From positions 62,001 through 126,000 of the forward strand of contig JADJWX010000007.1 in assembly GCA_016716135.1 (NCBI GenBank): a stretch of DNA of 64,000 bases, given 5' to 3'. The position numbers and the translations under genes are program-made. The notes beneath the pieces are model-generated. The model was not told where the DNA came from and searched no databases. It worked only from the letters and a program-made list of their open reading frames with translations. Position 1 is the stretch's first letter. Each line of letters begins with the position of its first letter. Source of the stretch: Lewinellaceae bacterium. GTDB taxonomy: Bacteria > Bacteroidota > Bacteroidia > Chitinophagales > Saprospiraceae. Shown here piece after piece: positions 54,677 through 64,000 of the stretch.

Positions 54677-57600
54677 ATGAAATACGCGCTGTTATTTTTT
54701 GTTTTAATTGGGTTTGCACGGCTATCGCACGCTCAGTGTGGGGTGTCGAATTGGGCAAATTCTATTTCGAACGATTGTGGTGATTTGCAACCTTCCGGTG
54801 GTCTTGCACCTGGAAGTCCCACCATTTTCTGCGAAGGCGAAACGGTCACCGTCGAAAACAATTCCACACCGGCAAATGAGATTCAGACGACCTACATCAG
54901 CTGGGGCGACGGGGAATGCCAAACTTTTTCGGGTTTTCAAAACATTATGACGCATGCTTACGATTTCCCCAACGATACCTGCATTAAGTCCAGCCCGAAC
55001 GGCACTATCATTTTCCCAGTGCTTTTGGGTGTTGAAAAAACGTGCGCTCCTGATTTTAAAAGTTTTAATTACGTTCAATTCAATGTAGTTGTACGGTTTA
55101 AACCGATTGCCGAGTTCACCGCTTCGCCACAGATATTATGTGTCAATGAGCCCGTGTCGTTCAACAACACCAGTTGCCCAAACTCGAGCAATCCGGGATA
55201 CCTCTGGAACTTTGGCGACGGCACCACATCGACCGTCGCCAATCCCCCGCCTCACACGTATGCCATTCCGGGAACCTATACCGTTTCCCTCCAGGTAACC
55301 AACAGCTGCAGTTCCGACACCTACACGCGCACCATCACCGTGACGCCTCCCGCAACGGCAGCCGCAACCCCAGCCGATACCCTGATCTGCGCCGGCGGCT
55401 CCATCACGTTCATCAACCAATCGACTAATGCCGTCGGGTACAGCTGGACGGTCACGCCTACTTCCGGTGTCACCTTTATCAACGGCACCGGCTCCACCGA
55501 CGCCAGTCCCGTCATCCGTTTTGCCAATCCGGGTACCTACACCGTCCGGCTACGCGTATTCGGCTGCGGCGATCCGGAATGGACCACCACGGTCACCGTG
55601 CTGGCGCCTGCCTCGGTGACTATTGCTCCTATCCCCGATGCCTGCGCGGCCACCGGGGCCGTGACCATCTCGCCCACAGCCACCGTGGGCGGCTCATCGC
55701 CAACAGTCAGCTGGGAATTCCCCGGCGGCAGTCCGGCCAGCTCCTCCAACAACCCGCCCGGCCCCGTCAGCTATACCGCGCCGGGTATGTACATCGTGAC
55801 GGCTACGGCAAGCAATACTTGTGGTAACGCCGTAAGTCGGGACACTTTTTTGATCGCTCCGCTTGCCACTGCCGATTTTACGCCTTCCTCGGTCAATATT
55901 TGCGGGCCCGACGAGCTGCTGACCTTAACCAACAGCTCAACCAACGCCAGCGGCTACACCTGGAGTTTGAGCCCGAATTCGGGATTCATGTTTGTCAACG
56001 GCACCAATGCCAACAGCCCCAACCCCGAGTTGAAATTTTCGATGGAAGGGAGTTTTGTAGTAAAACTAGTAGTCGACGGCTGTGGAACTCCTGAAAAAGA
56101 AATTACCGTAAACGTCCGGCTAACACCGACCGTAAGTTTGACGAATACCGAAGACCAGTGCGACCCGACGGTCACGCTCAGCCCTGCAAGCCTGGTCGTT
56201 TTTGGCGGTGGCTCGGCAGATTCTATCCAGTGGACCTTCCTGAACGGCAGCATTTCATCCTTCAACGGCAGCGCACCACCCGACGTCACATTTTCAGGCG
56301 TTGGCACGTATGCGTTGTCGGTACGTGTCGCAAACGGATGTGGCACACAAACGGCTATCGATTCTTTCCGGATTTTACCGCAGGCTACCGCGCAGGCCAT
56401 GCTTTCCGACGACACCCTGTGCGCGCCGGGCGAATTGCTCCTGATCAGCAACAGTTCGACCAATGCCTTCAGCGACAATCCGTACACCTGGACGCTTACG
56501 CCGGGCACCGGCTTTAATTTTGTCAACGGCACGTCGGCCGCAAGCGCCGAGCCGCAAATTGAATTCGTTCAGGAGGGGCTTTACACGGTAAGCCTTCAAG
56601 TCAACGGGTGCGGGAATCCGGTATGGACCGGCACCGTGCAAGTAATTCTCTCCCCCGGCGTGCAGATGGCTCAACTCCAGGAAGGTTGTGTGGACGTCAC
56701 CCTCAATCCGCTCGATTTTACCCAGTTCACGCAAGGTACTCCGGCTACCATCAGCTGGACATTTGGAGGCGGCAACCCGGCCACCGCGAACGGCCCTTCG
56801 CCCGGCCTCGTTGATTTTACCGGCTACGGCCTGCACTTTATTGCTGTCACCGTTTCGAACAGTTGCGGAACAGCCTCGGCAGCCGATAGTTTTTATATCA
56901 CCGAGCCGGCCCAGCTGTCGATCGACCCGGCCGGCCCGTTTTGCAATACCGACCCGCCCGTTCAACTACAGGCGCTTCCTGCCGGCGGTTTGTGGAGCGG
57001 CACCGGCGTTTCATCGACAGGTTTGTTCACGCCGGCCGATGCGCCGCTAAACACTCCCGTTCAATTGAACTACGTGTACGATATCGGCGATCCCAGTTGC
57101 AAAGTATCAGGCAGTATCGATGTACTGGTACAGGGAACTGCGTTGCAGCTTAGCCCGGTAAATCCCGTATGTGCAAACGCAGGGCTGATTAACCTTTCGG
57201 CCCTGCCTCCCGGTGGGGATTGGACGGGGACGGGCGTTACCCCGGCCGGTGTGTTTGACCCTGCATTGGCGGGTCCCGGCACACACACGTTAACCTACAC
57301 TTTTAATGATATGAACACTGGTTGCGCCAACGCAGCGATGCTCCCGGTTACCGTGTTGGGCGTACCCACAGCCGGGCTAGACAGCATCGGACGCGTTTGT
57401 GTCGATGAACCGCTGGACCTTGGCCCATTTACCGGCGGCAGCGGCATCAGCACTTGTCACTGGGATTTTGGCGACGGCACAACGGCCGATATTTGCAATC
57501 CGGTACACACCTATACTGCTTTTGGCACCTACACGGTGGTGCTTTATGTTCAAAATACGGCAAACTGCACAGACACGGCTACCGCCGAAATACAGGTGGT

Positions 57601-59908
57601 GACGCCACCCGATGCCATTTTTGCCATCGATACCACGGAAGGTTGTGCCGACTTGCCGGTGACCATTACCAATACCAGCGCAATTAACGACTATACCCTG
57701 TACATCTGGAATTACGGAAACGGCCAAACCGATACCCTACCCCAGCCCGGAACCATCGTGTATTCCCAGGGTGAAACCGATACCACGTACCTGATCACGC
57801 TCCGTGCCGTCAACGGCTGTGGCGAGGCTTCCGCTGAGGCTCCGGTAATGGTGCACCCCCGGCCACAGGTGCGTTTCGGCACCGATGTCAGCAGCGGCTG
57901 TACACCGTTGCGGGTACGGTTTAACAATGTGAGTGTGGGCGAGCCCGACTTTTTCCAATGGTATGTCAATGGCCAGTTGGTCGACTCCGTTTTTGAATTG
58001 CCTGAACAGGTTTTTCTGACTACCGATCACGACAGCACCTACTACATTGCCCTGGTGGCGGTAAATGAATGCGGCGCCGACACGGTGGTGCATAGCGTTT
58101 TGGTGAAACCGAATCCGGTTGAAGCATTTTTTAACACGGACACCCTGATTGGTTGTGCGCCTTTTGCCGTACGGCTGATCGACTACAGCACACAAGGGCT
58201 TTTTATCAGCTGGGATTTGGGCGATGGCACGACCGCTACCGGCGACACTGTACAGCATACCTACACCAATGCCGGCCAGTACCTGGTGCGGGAATTTGTC
58301 AACAACGGCTGCGGATACGATACCGCGCAGGTGATGATCACCGTTTTGCCGGCGCCACAGGTCAGTTTCAGTCACCAGCCTTATGTTTGCCAGGGCGACA
58401 CCATTTTTTTCAACAATACCTCAACGGCAATTATCGGCAGTTACTGGGCATTTGGCGACGGAACAACAGACTCGACCCTGACTTCAACGTTTCATGTTTA
58501 TACCGCTCCGGGTGACTACACCGTCGATATGACCGGCCTTTCGGTCACCAATGGGTGCCCGGCCACTGCAAGCAGCATGTTGGAAGTGAAATCCTTGCCG
58601 GAGCCAATGGTAGCCCTGCCGGATAGTTCGGGTTGCCAACCCTTTGATTTTCAGCCTGTCAACACTACGAGTGGCGCCAGCAATACCTATGTTTGGGATT
58701 TTGGCGACGGCACCACGGCTGTCGACCCGGACGGGCAGCATCGCTATGCTGATGCCGGGTCGTTTACCGTCAGGCTGGTGGTAACCGATTTTTTCAATTG
58801 TAAAAACGATTGGACTTTTGCGTCTGTACAGGTCCATCCGAAGCCAAAAGCAGCCTTTGAAGTAAGCCAAACAGCCTTGTGTGAAACACCAACCACCTTA
58901 TTGTTCACGAATCAGTCCGTCGATGCGGATGCCTACCTGTGGACCTTTGGGACACTGGGCAGTTCCATGCAGGTAAATCCGGGTTTGCAGGTTAATCAGG
59001 CTGGGCCCTTGCCGGTCCGGTTGGAAGCAATCAGCCAGTATGCCTGCCGCGACACGTTGTTGCGTAACCTGACAATTTATGCCCGGCCTGAGGTCGATTT
59101 TATGGTTGCCGACCAAACCGGTTGCGCGCCCTTTGATGTATTGTTCGAACCGATAACGCAGGGCGTGAACCAGTATGCCTGGCATTTTGGCGACGGGCAA
59201 ATCTCCAGCCACCCCAGCCCATTGCATCGCTATACCCAACCGGGTACCTATACGGTGACTTTATACGCATCGGCCGATTCGATTTGTTTTGATTCGATGA
59301 CATATACCAGCTACATCACCGTATTGCCTTCCCCGGAGGCGGCTTTCACCTTCGGGGCGCTGACCGATACCAGCATTGTGCCCAATGGAATTTATCGTTT
59401 TTTCGACATGTCCCTGAATGCCAACCGCTGGCATTGGGACTTTGGCGACGGCGACACTTCGGCCCTCCGGAATCCGGTGCATCGGTATTATGTAAACGGT
59501 AGTTTTCCGGTTTTGTTAACCGTGTTCAACAGCTTGGGTTGCACCGATACCCTGACCCTGTTGTTAACGCCGGAAATATTTGCGGGGCTCTACATTCCCA
59601 ATGCATTGGCGCCTGAATCGGGATTGCCCGGCGAACGGGAATTTAAGGCGATAGGTCTGGGTTTGCAGGAGTTTGAAATTGCTGTTTTTGCAGCGAACGG
59701 CCAGCGTGTTTGGCACTCCACCGCACTGGTTAACGGACAGCCCTCCGAAGCGTGGAATGGCAGGCTAAACAATAATGGCGAGCTATTGGTGCAAGGCATT
59801 TATTATTGGAAAGCGCGGGCCCGGTTTGAAAACGGACAGATTTGGGAGGGGATGCAGTTTGGCACCGACGCTCCGGTGTTGGAAGGCAAAGTGTTACTGT
59901 TGCGTTGA
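54677..59908 (+). CDS. Giant PKD-repeat cell-surface protein with T9SS type B tail
   Basis: 1,743 residues starting MKYALLFFVLIGFARLSHAQ, a signal peptide. The body is a series of PKD domains, seen from recurring W-x-F-G-D-G-T (YLWNFGDGTTSTVANPPPHT, CHWDFGDGTTADICNPVHTY, ISWDLGDGTTATGD, YVWDFGDGTTAVDPDGQHRY, YAWHFGDGQISSHPSPLHRY, WHWDFGDGDTSALRNPVHRY). Several units lack the motif. The C-terminus (YIPNALAPESGLPGEREFKA, IAVFAANGQRVWHST, LLVQGIYYWKARARF) is the type B sorting domain. Adhesion or motility is likely. Confidence 0.9.
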   Translation: MKYALLFFVLIGFARLSHAQCGVSNWANSISNDCGDLQPSGGLAPGSPTIFCEGETVTVENNSTPANEIQTTYISWGDGECQTFSGFQNIMTHAYDFPNDTCIKSSPNGTIIFPVLLGVEKTCAPDFKSFNYVQFNVVVRFKPIAEFTASPQILCVNEPVSFNNTSCPNSSNPGYLWNFGDGTTSTVANPPPHTYAIPGTYTVSLQVTNSCSSDTYTRTITVTPPATAAATPADTLICAGGSITFINQSTNAVGYSWTVTPTSGVTFINGTGSTDASPVIRFANPGTYTVRLRVFGCGDPEWTTTVTVLAPASVTIAPIPDACAATGAVTISPTATVGGSSPTVSWEFPGGSPASSSNNPPGPVSYTAPGMYIVTATASNTCGNAVSRDTFLIAPLATADFTPSSVNICGPDELLTLTNSSTNASGYTWSLSPNSGFMFVNGTNANSPNPELKFSMEGSFVVKLVVDGCGTPEKEITVNVRLTPTVSLTNTEDQCDPTVTLSPASLVVFGGGSADSIQWTFLNGSISSFNGSAPPDVTFSGVGTYALSVRVANGCGTQTAIDSFRILPQATAQAMLSDDTLCAPGELLLISNSSTNAFSDNPYTWTLTPGTGFNFVNGTSAASAEPQIEFVQEGLYTVSLQVNGCGNPVWTGTVQVILSPGVQMAQLQEGCVDVTLNPLDFTQFTQGTPATISWTFGGGNPATANGPSPGLVDFTGYGLHFIAVTVSNSCGTASAADSFYITEPAQLSIDPAGPFCNTDPPVQLQALPAGGLWSGTGVSSTGLFTPADAPLNTPVQLNYVYDIGDPSCKVSGSIDVLVQGTALQLSPVNPVCANAGLINLSALPPGGDWTGTGVTPAGVFDPALAGPGTHTLTYTFNDMNTGCANAAMLPVTVLGVPTAGLDSIGRVCVDEPLDLGPFTGGSGISTCHWDFGDGTTADICNPVHTYTAFGTYTVVLYVQNTANCTDTATAEIQVVTPPDAIFAIDTTEGCADLPVTITNTSAINDYTLYIWNYGNGQTDTLPQPGTIVYSQGETDTTYLITLRAVNGCGEASAEAPVMVHPRPQVRFGTDVSSGCTPLRVRFNNVSVGEPDFFQWYVNGQLVDSVFELPEQVFLTTDHDSTYYIALVAVNECGADTVVHSVLVKPNPVEAFFNTDTLIGCAPFAVRLIDYSTQGLFISWDLGDGTTATGDTVQHTYTNAGQYLVREFVNNGCGYDTAQVMITVLPAPQVSFSHQPYVCQGDTIFFNNTSTAIIGSYWAFGDGTTDSTLTSTFHVYTAPGDYTVDMTGLSVTNGCPATASSMLEVKSLPEPMVALPDSSGCQPFDFQPVNTTSGASNTYVWDFGDGTTAVDPDGQHRYADAGSFTVRLVVTDFFNCKNDWTFASVQVHPKPKAAFEVSQTALCETPTTLLFTNQSVDADAYLWTFGTLGSSMQVNPGLQVNQAGPLPVRLEAISQYACRDTLLRNLTIYARPEVDFMVADQTGCAPFDVLFEPITQGVNQYAWHFGDGQISSHPSPLHRYTQPGTYTVTLYASADSICFDSMTYTSYITVLPSPEAAFTFGALTDTSIVPNGIYRFFDMSLNANRWHWDFGDGDTSALRNPVHRYYVNGSFPVLLTVFNSLGCTDTLTLLLTPEIFAGLYIPNALAPESGLPGEREFKAIGLGLQEFEIAVFAANGQRVWHSTALVNGQPSEAWNGRLNNNGELLVQGIYYWKARARFENGQIWEGMQFGTDAPVLEGKVLLLR

Positions 59909-59976
59909 GCGGTGTTGGTTGCAGGCGGTTTGCGTTAAGCGGACGTTAATCTATACCTTCCGAACTGGATATACCC

Positions 59977-59984
59977 TATTTTTG
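59977..59984 (+). promoter_or_regulatory. -7 box TATTTTTG upstream of the TlpA-like gene
   Basis: Exact TAnnTTTG, with about 33 nt to the ATG at 60023. Confidence 0.5.
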
Positions 59985-60022
59985 TGCCGTCCTAATCGTA
60001 TTTTTCAACCTTAAATTTTACA

Positions 60023-60523
60023 ATGAAAAAATTACTGCTCGTTTTCGCAGCCTGTTTCACTGCCTTTAGCCTCTTTGCCCAAGATGGAACAAAAGCATTG
60101 CCTTCGGCAAACCTTAAAACCCTGGAAGGTCAGGTGCTCAATGCGCAGGATCTCGGAAAATCAGGAAAAATCACCGTACTGAGTTTCTGGGCAACCTGGT
60201 GCTCACCGTGTAAGAAAGAGTTGGACGCCATTATGGATTATTATGAAGAATGGCAAGACACATATGACATGGAACTGGTTGCCATCAGTGTGGATGATCC
60301 GCGCACGGCAGCTAAGGTGCCCGCCATGGTTGCGCAAAAGGGCTGGGCCTACCGAGTCCTGCTCGACTACAACAAGGAATTTCAACAAGCCGCCAACGTA
60401 GCTTCGGTGCCGTATACGATTTTACTTGATCAGTCCGGGAATATCGTTTTTGAACATACGGGTTATGCCCCTGGTGATGAGCTGGAACTGGAAGAACACA
60501 TGAAAGATTTGAAAAAATTCTAG
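60023..60523 (+). CDS. TlpA-like periplasmic thioredoxin-family protein
   Basis: 166 residues with signal peptide (ending LFAQ). Thioredoxin fold with CxxC in SFWATWCSPCKKELDAI and cis-proline in NVASVPYTILLDQSGNI. It probably reduces or oxidises periplasmic cysteines, for example in cytochrome maturation, but the client is unknown. It is followed by a strong hairpin. Confidence 0.9.
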   Translation: MKKLLLVFAACFTAFSLFAQDGTKALPSANLKTLEGQVLNAQDLGKSGKITVLSFWATWCSPCKKELDAIMDYYEEWQDTYDMELVAISVDDPRTAAKVPAMVAQKGWAYRVLLDYNKEFQQAANVASVPYTILLDQSGNIVFEHTGYAPGDELELEEHMKDLKKF

Positions 60524-60530
60524 AACAGTT

Positions 60531-60584
60531 GCACTAAAACAAAGAGCCTGTCTCTCTTGAGAGACAGGCTCTTTGTTTTAGTGC
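60531..60584. terminator. Perfect 26-bp hairpin between convergent genes
   Basis: GCACTAAAACAAAGAGCCTG and further bases to 60556 pair exactly with 60559-60584, with only two bases between arms as DNA. AAAAC/TTTT-rich edges make it a bidirectional terminator for the TlpA-like and GldN-like genes. Confidence 0.8.
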
Positions 60585-60593
60585 CCGGACGGA

Positions 60594-61616
60594 TTAATAT
60601 TTTACATAAAACAGGGGTTTGTCAAACTGAAAAAGCCCGCCTGCAGCGTTGATCGTGGCCACGGGTGCTACCGCAACAATTTTGCACCAGAAGAGCAGGT
60701 GCTGTTCATCAAAGTACCAGTCTTGTACAAAACGGATTTTTTCCACATTGTCCAGGGCATTGTCTTGAACGATACGGTCGATCACCGTTTGCCCTTGATC
60801 GTTCAGTGTAGTTAGTGTGTCGGCCGTGTACACGAGTGCCTTGAGGGCGGAAGGATTGAGCGCTTGAAAACCATCCACTGTCAGGGTTTTATGAGCGGGT
60901 TTTTGTACTTCGGTGGTTGCCCATTCCCGGATATCCAACGCGCCTTTAATGGTGTGCATTTGATCGGCCATAGGGCTGTTCTCCTGCGTACGGGTTTGCA
61001 ACACATAGTTGGCGTTTTTAGGCAGTTTCCGGGTTTGTTTTTTGCTCAGCTCAGGCAGTTTTATCCAGAGCAAGGGCGGGTGTTCAATCAAATAGCCATC
61101 GGCATCGGTGGTCCAGGGAATGGGTGCAAGCGCCAAAATACGTACGCAAAATTGCCGCTTGGGTTGGTTGTAAAAAATTACCTGCCGCACCCGGAAGGTC
61201 ACAAAAGCTTCCGTACCGTATTCATTTTCGGCCACAAAACCCTCGGTCGAAACACTGTCTTTCCAGAAAAAACGGGATAAAACCTGCTCCTGGGAAAGCG
61301 GCTCCTTCAAATTTTCATCAGCATAGCATTGGAAAGCAGCGGCCTTAAGTCCATTATAAATTTTTTGGCTGAAATAATAGGGCATATTGACGTCTGAGTC
61401 CGGAAGCAGGCCGTTTTTCTCTTGGGTATTGACCAGCCGTTGGAGCTCCAGAAGGTTGGCTTCTGTTTCGAGTTTGGTGTTATAGGCCGGGTTCAGTTCA
61501 TAATCCGTCGTGTATTCGGCTACCCAACTGATTTTGTTGTTTTGAAGAAGATCTGAGTATTGGGCGTGGAGCGTACGGGCGATAAGAGCCAGGGAGAACA
61601 AGAAGACAAGGCGCAT
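60594..61616 (-). CDS. GldN-like protein with internal duplication
   Basis: 340-residue exported protein with signal peptide (ending ARTLHAQ). The C-terminal half, with IRFVQDWYFDEQHLLFWCKI and VAVAPVA, resembles the GldN/PorN C-terminal region (W.FD...R..RI.GIAP). The first half has a matching segment (VRQVIFYNQPKRQFCVRILA then LAPIP), so the gene seems to hold two related units. GldN is a periplasmic ring component of the T9SS. The identification is moderate. Confidence 0.55.
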   Translation of the reverse strand: MRLVFLFSLALIARTLHAQYSDLLQNNKISWVAEYTTDYELNPAYNTKLETEANLLELQRLVNTQEKNGLLPDSDVNMPYYFSQKIYNGLKAAAFQCYADENLKEPLSQEQVLSRFFWKDSVSTEGFVAENEYGTEAFVTFRVRQVIFYNQPKRQFCVRILALAPIPWTTDADGYLIEHPPLLWIKLPELSKKQTRKLPKNANYVLQTRTQENSPMADQMHTIKGALDIREWATTEVQKPAHKTLTVDGFQALNPSALKALVYTADTLTTLNDQGQTVIDRIVQDNALDNVEKIRFVQDWYFDEQHLLFWCKIVAVAPVATINAAGGLFQFDKPLFYVKY

Positions 61617-61641
61617 ACTTAAGCAGTAAACATGAAAAAAT

Positions 61642-61668
61642 AAAAGCGGCCCATAATGAACCGCTTTC
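61642..61668 (-). terminator. Terminator downstream of tRNA-Leu
   Basis: AAAGCGG and CCGCTTT pair, followed by a T-rich stretch on the minus strand. Confidence 0.55.
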
Positions 61669-61675
61669 GGAAATG

Positions 61676-61759
61676 TGCCCGGGACGGGACTCGAACCCGT
61701 ACGACCTCAACGGTCACAGGATTTTAAGTCCTGCGTGTCTACCATTCCACCACCCGGGC
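61676..61759 (-). tRNA. tRNA-Leu (UAA)
   Basis: 84 nt, with acceptor GCCCGGG/CCCGGGC, a D-arm (GTGGAATGGTAGACAC), an anticodon stem-loop CAGGACTTAAAATCCTG giving UAA, a long variable arm and a T-arm GGGTTCGAGTCCC. CCA is not encoded. Confidence 0.95.
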
Positions 61760-61794
61760 TATACGAATGCCGACAAAAGTAGGCCATAAAAACG

Positions 61795-61817
61795 AAAAAA
61801 CCCACGCACTGCGTGGG
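61795..61817 (-). terminator. Terminator between the two tRNA genes
   Basis: CCCACGCAGTGCGTGGG is a tight palindrome followed by six T on the minus strand, ending the tRNA-Gly transcript. Confidence 0.65.
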
Positions 61818-61825
61818 CTTCTTTG

Positions 61826-61898
61826 AGCGGAAAACGAGATTCGAACTCGCGACCTCAACCTTGGCAAGGTTGCGCTCTACCAGCTGAGCTATTTCCGC
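61826..61898 (-). tRNA. tRNA-Gly (GCC)
   Basis: 73 nt, with acceptor GCGGAAA/TTTCCGC, a D-arm (GCTCAGCTGGTAGAGC), an anticodon stem-loop CAACCTTGCCAAGGTTG giving GCC and a T-arm CGAGTTCGAATCTCG. CCA is not encoded. Confidence 0.95.
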
Positions 61899-61995
61899 AT
61901 TTTAACTTTCAGGCACCGTTGTTCCTGATTGCGGGTGCAAAGATAAGCGCACTCTTTTCAAACCTTCAAACGTTTAGCACAATTTTTTTTCCACA

Positions 61996-64000
61996 TTATC
62001 CTTTATCCGTTTCCGGCTGGTATTCCATTTTCCGTTTGAAATAAAAATAAGTTTCAATTTGTGAGCGCACGGGAATATCGCTGTTGCTGCGCCGGTAAGC
62101 ATTTCGATTTTCAGGGTCGATGATGCGGGCCTTCACATTGTCTTCGAGTTGAAGTTTCACCAGGTCCCGGATTTCGTTTTTCAAATCTTCGTCATACACC
62201 GGAAACGCCGTTTCGATCCTGAAGCTTAAATTACGCTGCATCAGGTCGGCACTGGAAAACAGCATGCGCTCTTCGCCGCCGTGGTGAAATATGAATATCC
62301 GGGTATGCTCAAGATACCGGTCTACAATGCTGAAGGCCTGAATATTTTCACTTTTGCCTTTAAGCCCCGGAACGAGGCAACAAATGCCCCGGATGATGAG
62401 TGTAATTTTCACCCCTGCACTGGAGGCCTCATACAGTTTCTGGATGATCTCCCTGTCCTCAAGACTGTTGGTTTTGAGCAGAATCTGGGCTGGTTTTTTC
62501 GCCTTTGCAGCTGCAATTTCATAGTCGATCAGAGCATACAGCGAAGGTCGGAGGTTGAATTTCCCCACCAGCAAATGTTCAAAATCTTTTTTGGGCGGCT
62601 TGATGTTTTCCAAAAATGTAAACACGTTGCTCACTTCAATAGTCAGGCGCGGATCGGCGGTAAAAATGCCAAAGTCGGAGTAAACCTGTGCAGTTTCTTC
62701 GTGAAAATTACCTGTGCCGAGGTAGGCGTACAAGCGGGGCTTCCCATCTTCAATGCGCCGCACCAGGGCCAATTTGGAGTGTACTTTCACCCCCGGAAAG
62801 GAGTAATGCACCCGTACACCGGCCCGGTCGAGTTTTTCGCCCCATTCCAGATTGGCGGCCTCGTCGAAGCGGGCTTTGATTTCTACAAACGCCGAAACCT
62901 GCTTTCCGTGCCGGACTGCGCTCATCAAAGCTTCCAGTATTTTACTTCGCCGGGCCACCCTGTATTGAATAACTTTGATATGCGTCACTTTCGGATCGTT
63001 CGCAGCATGTTCAAAAAAATTGACGACCGACTGATACGACTGGTACGGCACATGCAACAACTGGTCTTTTTCCCGGATCATCCGAAAAGGCGTATCCGTA
63101 TTGTGTAAAACAGGATGCGGAAGCGGCGGCAGGGGCTTGTTTTTCAGGTGGTACATCCCGAAATCCGGGAATTTGAAAAAATCAAAATTATTGTGGTAGC
63201 GCCCCTCCGGGAGCATATCGTATTTGCCGAGATCGAAGGTATCTTTCAGGTAGTCCAGCAGGTGCCCCGGCATCTCCCGGTCGTAAACAAACCGGCTGGC
63301 CGGCCCTACCTGCCGTTTGGCCAGGCTCGATTTGATCTTTTGCACCAGGTCTCCCGAAAATTCATCGTCGATGTACAATTCAGCATCCCGGGTAAGTTTG
63401 ATCGAGTAGGTATCCTGAATCTCGTAGCCCGGAAACAACAGTGAAACGGAGTGCCGGACGATATCGTCGAGCATAATCATGTTAATCCGGCCATTTTGCG
63501 AGGGCAGGGTGATGAAACGCGGCAATTGGTCCGACGGGATTTTCACCAGCGCATATTCACTACCCGCATCCGGGGTTTTTCGCTGGATCAAATGAACTGC
63601 CAGGTACAGGTGCGCATTGGCAAGGAAAGGGCGTATCCGGCCTTTTACCAACAAAACCGGCATGACAAAGGGCAGCAAATTGTTGTTGAAATACCCTTCG
63701 ACAAATTGCTTTTGCTCGTCGTTCAAATCCAGCCGCCGAAGCATATAAATATTGTGCTTGCGCAATTCCGGAACAATCTGCTGTTCAAAAATATCCGAAA
63801 ATTCGGTCTGCTGCTGATTGACGATCCGGTGTACTTCTTTCAATAAATCCCGTGGAACAAAATCAAGCGCTGCCTTGGTTTTTTTACCCACCTTTTTCAG
63901 GTTGCGGATATTGGCAACGCGAATCCGGAAATATTCGTCCAGATTGGACGAGTAAATGGCCAGAAATTTCAGCCGTTCCAGCAGCGGCACGGCCGGATCC
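61996..64000 (-). CDS. ppk1: Polyphosphate kinase 1 (partial, 5' end outside window)
   Basis: Makes long-chain polyphosphate reversibly from ATP. 668 residues are present; the frame stays open to 64000, where DPAVPLLERLKFLAIYSSNL continues in frame, so the N-terminus (typically ~25-30 residues more) is missing. Motifs: SNLDEYFRIRVANI, KVIQYRVARRSKILEALMSA, VKVHSKLALV with the first catalytic histidine, YLGTGNFHEETAQVYSDFGI, and RYLEHTRIFIF with the second catalytic histidine. The C-terminal domain ends KMEYQPETDKG. Confidence 0.95.
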   Translation of the reverse strand, partial: DPAVPLLERLKFLAIYSSNLDEYFRIRVANIRNLKKVGKKTKAALDFVPRDLLKEVHRIVNQQQTEFSDIFEQQIVPELRKHNIYMLRRLDLNDEQKQFVEGYFNNNLLPFVMPVLLVKGRIRPFLANAHLYLAVHLIQRKTPDAGSEYALVKIPSDQLPRFITLPSQNGRINMIMLDDIVRHSVSLLFPGYEIQDTYSIKLTRDAELYIDDEFSGDLVQKIKSSLAKRQVGPASRFVYDREMPGHLLDYLKDTFDLGKYDMLPEGRYHNNFDFFKFPDFGMYHLKNKPLPPLPHPVLHNTDTPFRMIREKDQLLHVPYQSYQSVVNFFEHAANDPKVTHIKVIQYRVARRSKILEALMSAVRHGKQVSAFVEIKARFDEAANLEWGEKLDRAGVRVHYSFPGVKVHSKLALVRRIEDGKPRLYAYLGTGNFHEETAQVYSDFGIFTADPRLTIEVSNVFTFLENIKPPKKDFEHLLVGKFNLRPSLYALIDYEIAAAKAKKPAQILLKTNSLEDREIIQKLYEASSAGVKITLIIRGICCLVPGLKGKSENIQAFSIVDRYLEHTRIFIFHHGGEERMLFSSADLMQRNLSFRIETAFPVYDEDLKNEIRDLVKLQLEDNVKARIIDPENRNAYRRSNSDIPVRSQIETYFYFKRKMEYQPETDKG

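Overview
The window looks like a chromosomal contig from a Bacteroidota bacterium, most likely a Saprospiria-type lineage. Evidence: several large secreted proteins end in type IX secretion (T9SS) sorting domains; there is a PorP/SprF-type gene and a GldN-like protein; many genes are preceded by the Bacteroidota -7 box TAnnTTTG rather than a Shine-Dalgarno sequence; and the division/cell-wall (dcw) cluster has the Bacteroidota order. Coding density is high and strands are mixed.

Region 1 (1-9.9 kb, minus strand) is the start of a dcw operon: mraZ, rsmH, an ftsL-like gene, ftsI, murE, mraY, murD and ftsW (cut by the window edge). Between mraY and murD sits about 1.1 kb of foreign-looking DNA. 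It holds a cassette with 58-bp inverted ends carrying a GxxExxY-family gene, followed by two gene-less copies in a 306-bp tandem arrangement. The mraZ promoter carries phased 10-bp repeats expected of an MraZ operator.

Region 2 (10-26.7 kb) has a membrane protein and an unknown protein, a 1,295-aa T9SS type B protein, a palindromic repeat element, an SH3 protein, and a degenerate 1.1-kb repeat-flanked segment with an IS256-like remnant and a ~286-bp tract with no A or T. After it come a frameshifted amino-acid permease, a PLP-dependent sulfur amino-acid enzyme, a Uma2 protein, a DUF2461 protein, a histidine-phosphatase lipoprotein, a choice-of-anchor B protein, an L,D-transpeptidase and an ATP-cone/nuclease fusion.

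Region 3 (26.8-48.7 kb) contains three members of an uncharacterised helical family (26.8, 30.3 and 47.2 kb). Between them are a LOG-family protein, lipoproteins, a T9SS cargo protein, a GH3 enzyme coupled to a LysE exporter, a MacB/FtsX-type permease, a LolA-like carrier, RNase R, a lysine-rich secreted protein (apparent frameshift), a class V aminotransferase, a PaaG-like enoyl-CoA hydratase, a GH25 lysozyme, and an HTH plus PLD-like protein.

Region 4 (49-60 kb, plus strand) is the most system-like stretch. In order it holds a small HTH protein; a nucleoside-phosphorylase-fold protein with a helical and Gly-Asp-rich tail; a lipoprotein; a CsgG-like protein; a membrane-anchored FGE-sulfatase-like protein that shares a short motif with the phosphorylase tail; a PorP/SprF protein; and a 1,743-aa PKD-repeat T9SS protein. 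Two of these genes carry homologous palindromic leaders. I suggest a signalling or conflict-type module, but this is inference.

Region 5 (60-64 kb) has a TlpA-like thioredoxin, a GldN-like protein with internal duplication, tRNA-Leu(UAA), tRNA-Gly(GCC) and a 5'-truncated polyphosphate kinase gene. Two separate homopolymer frameshifts and the GC-only tract suggest that part of the assembly carries sequencing errors.
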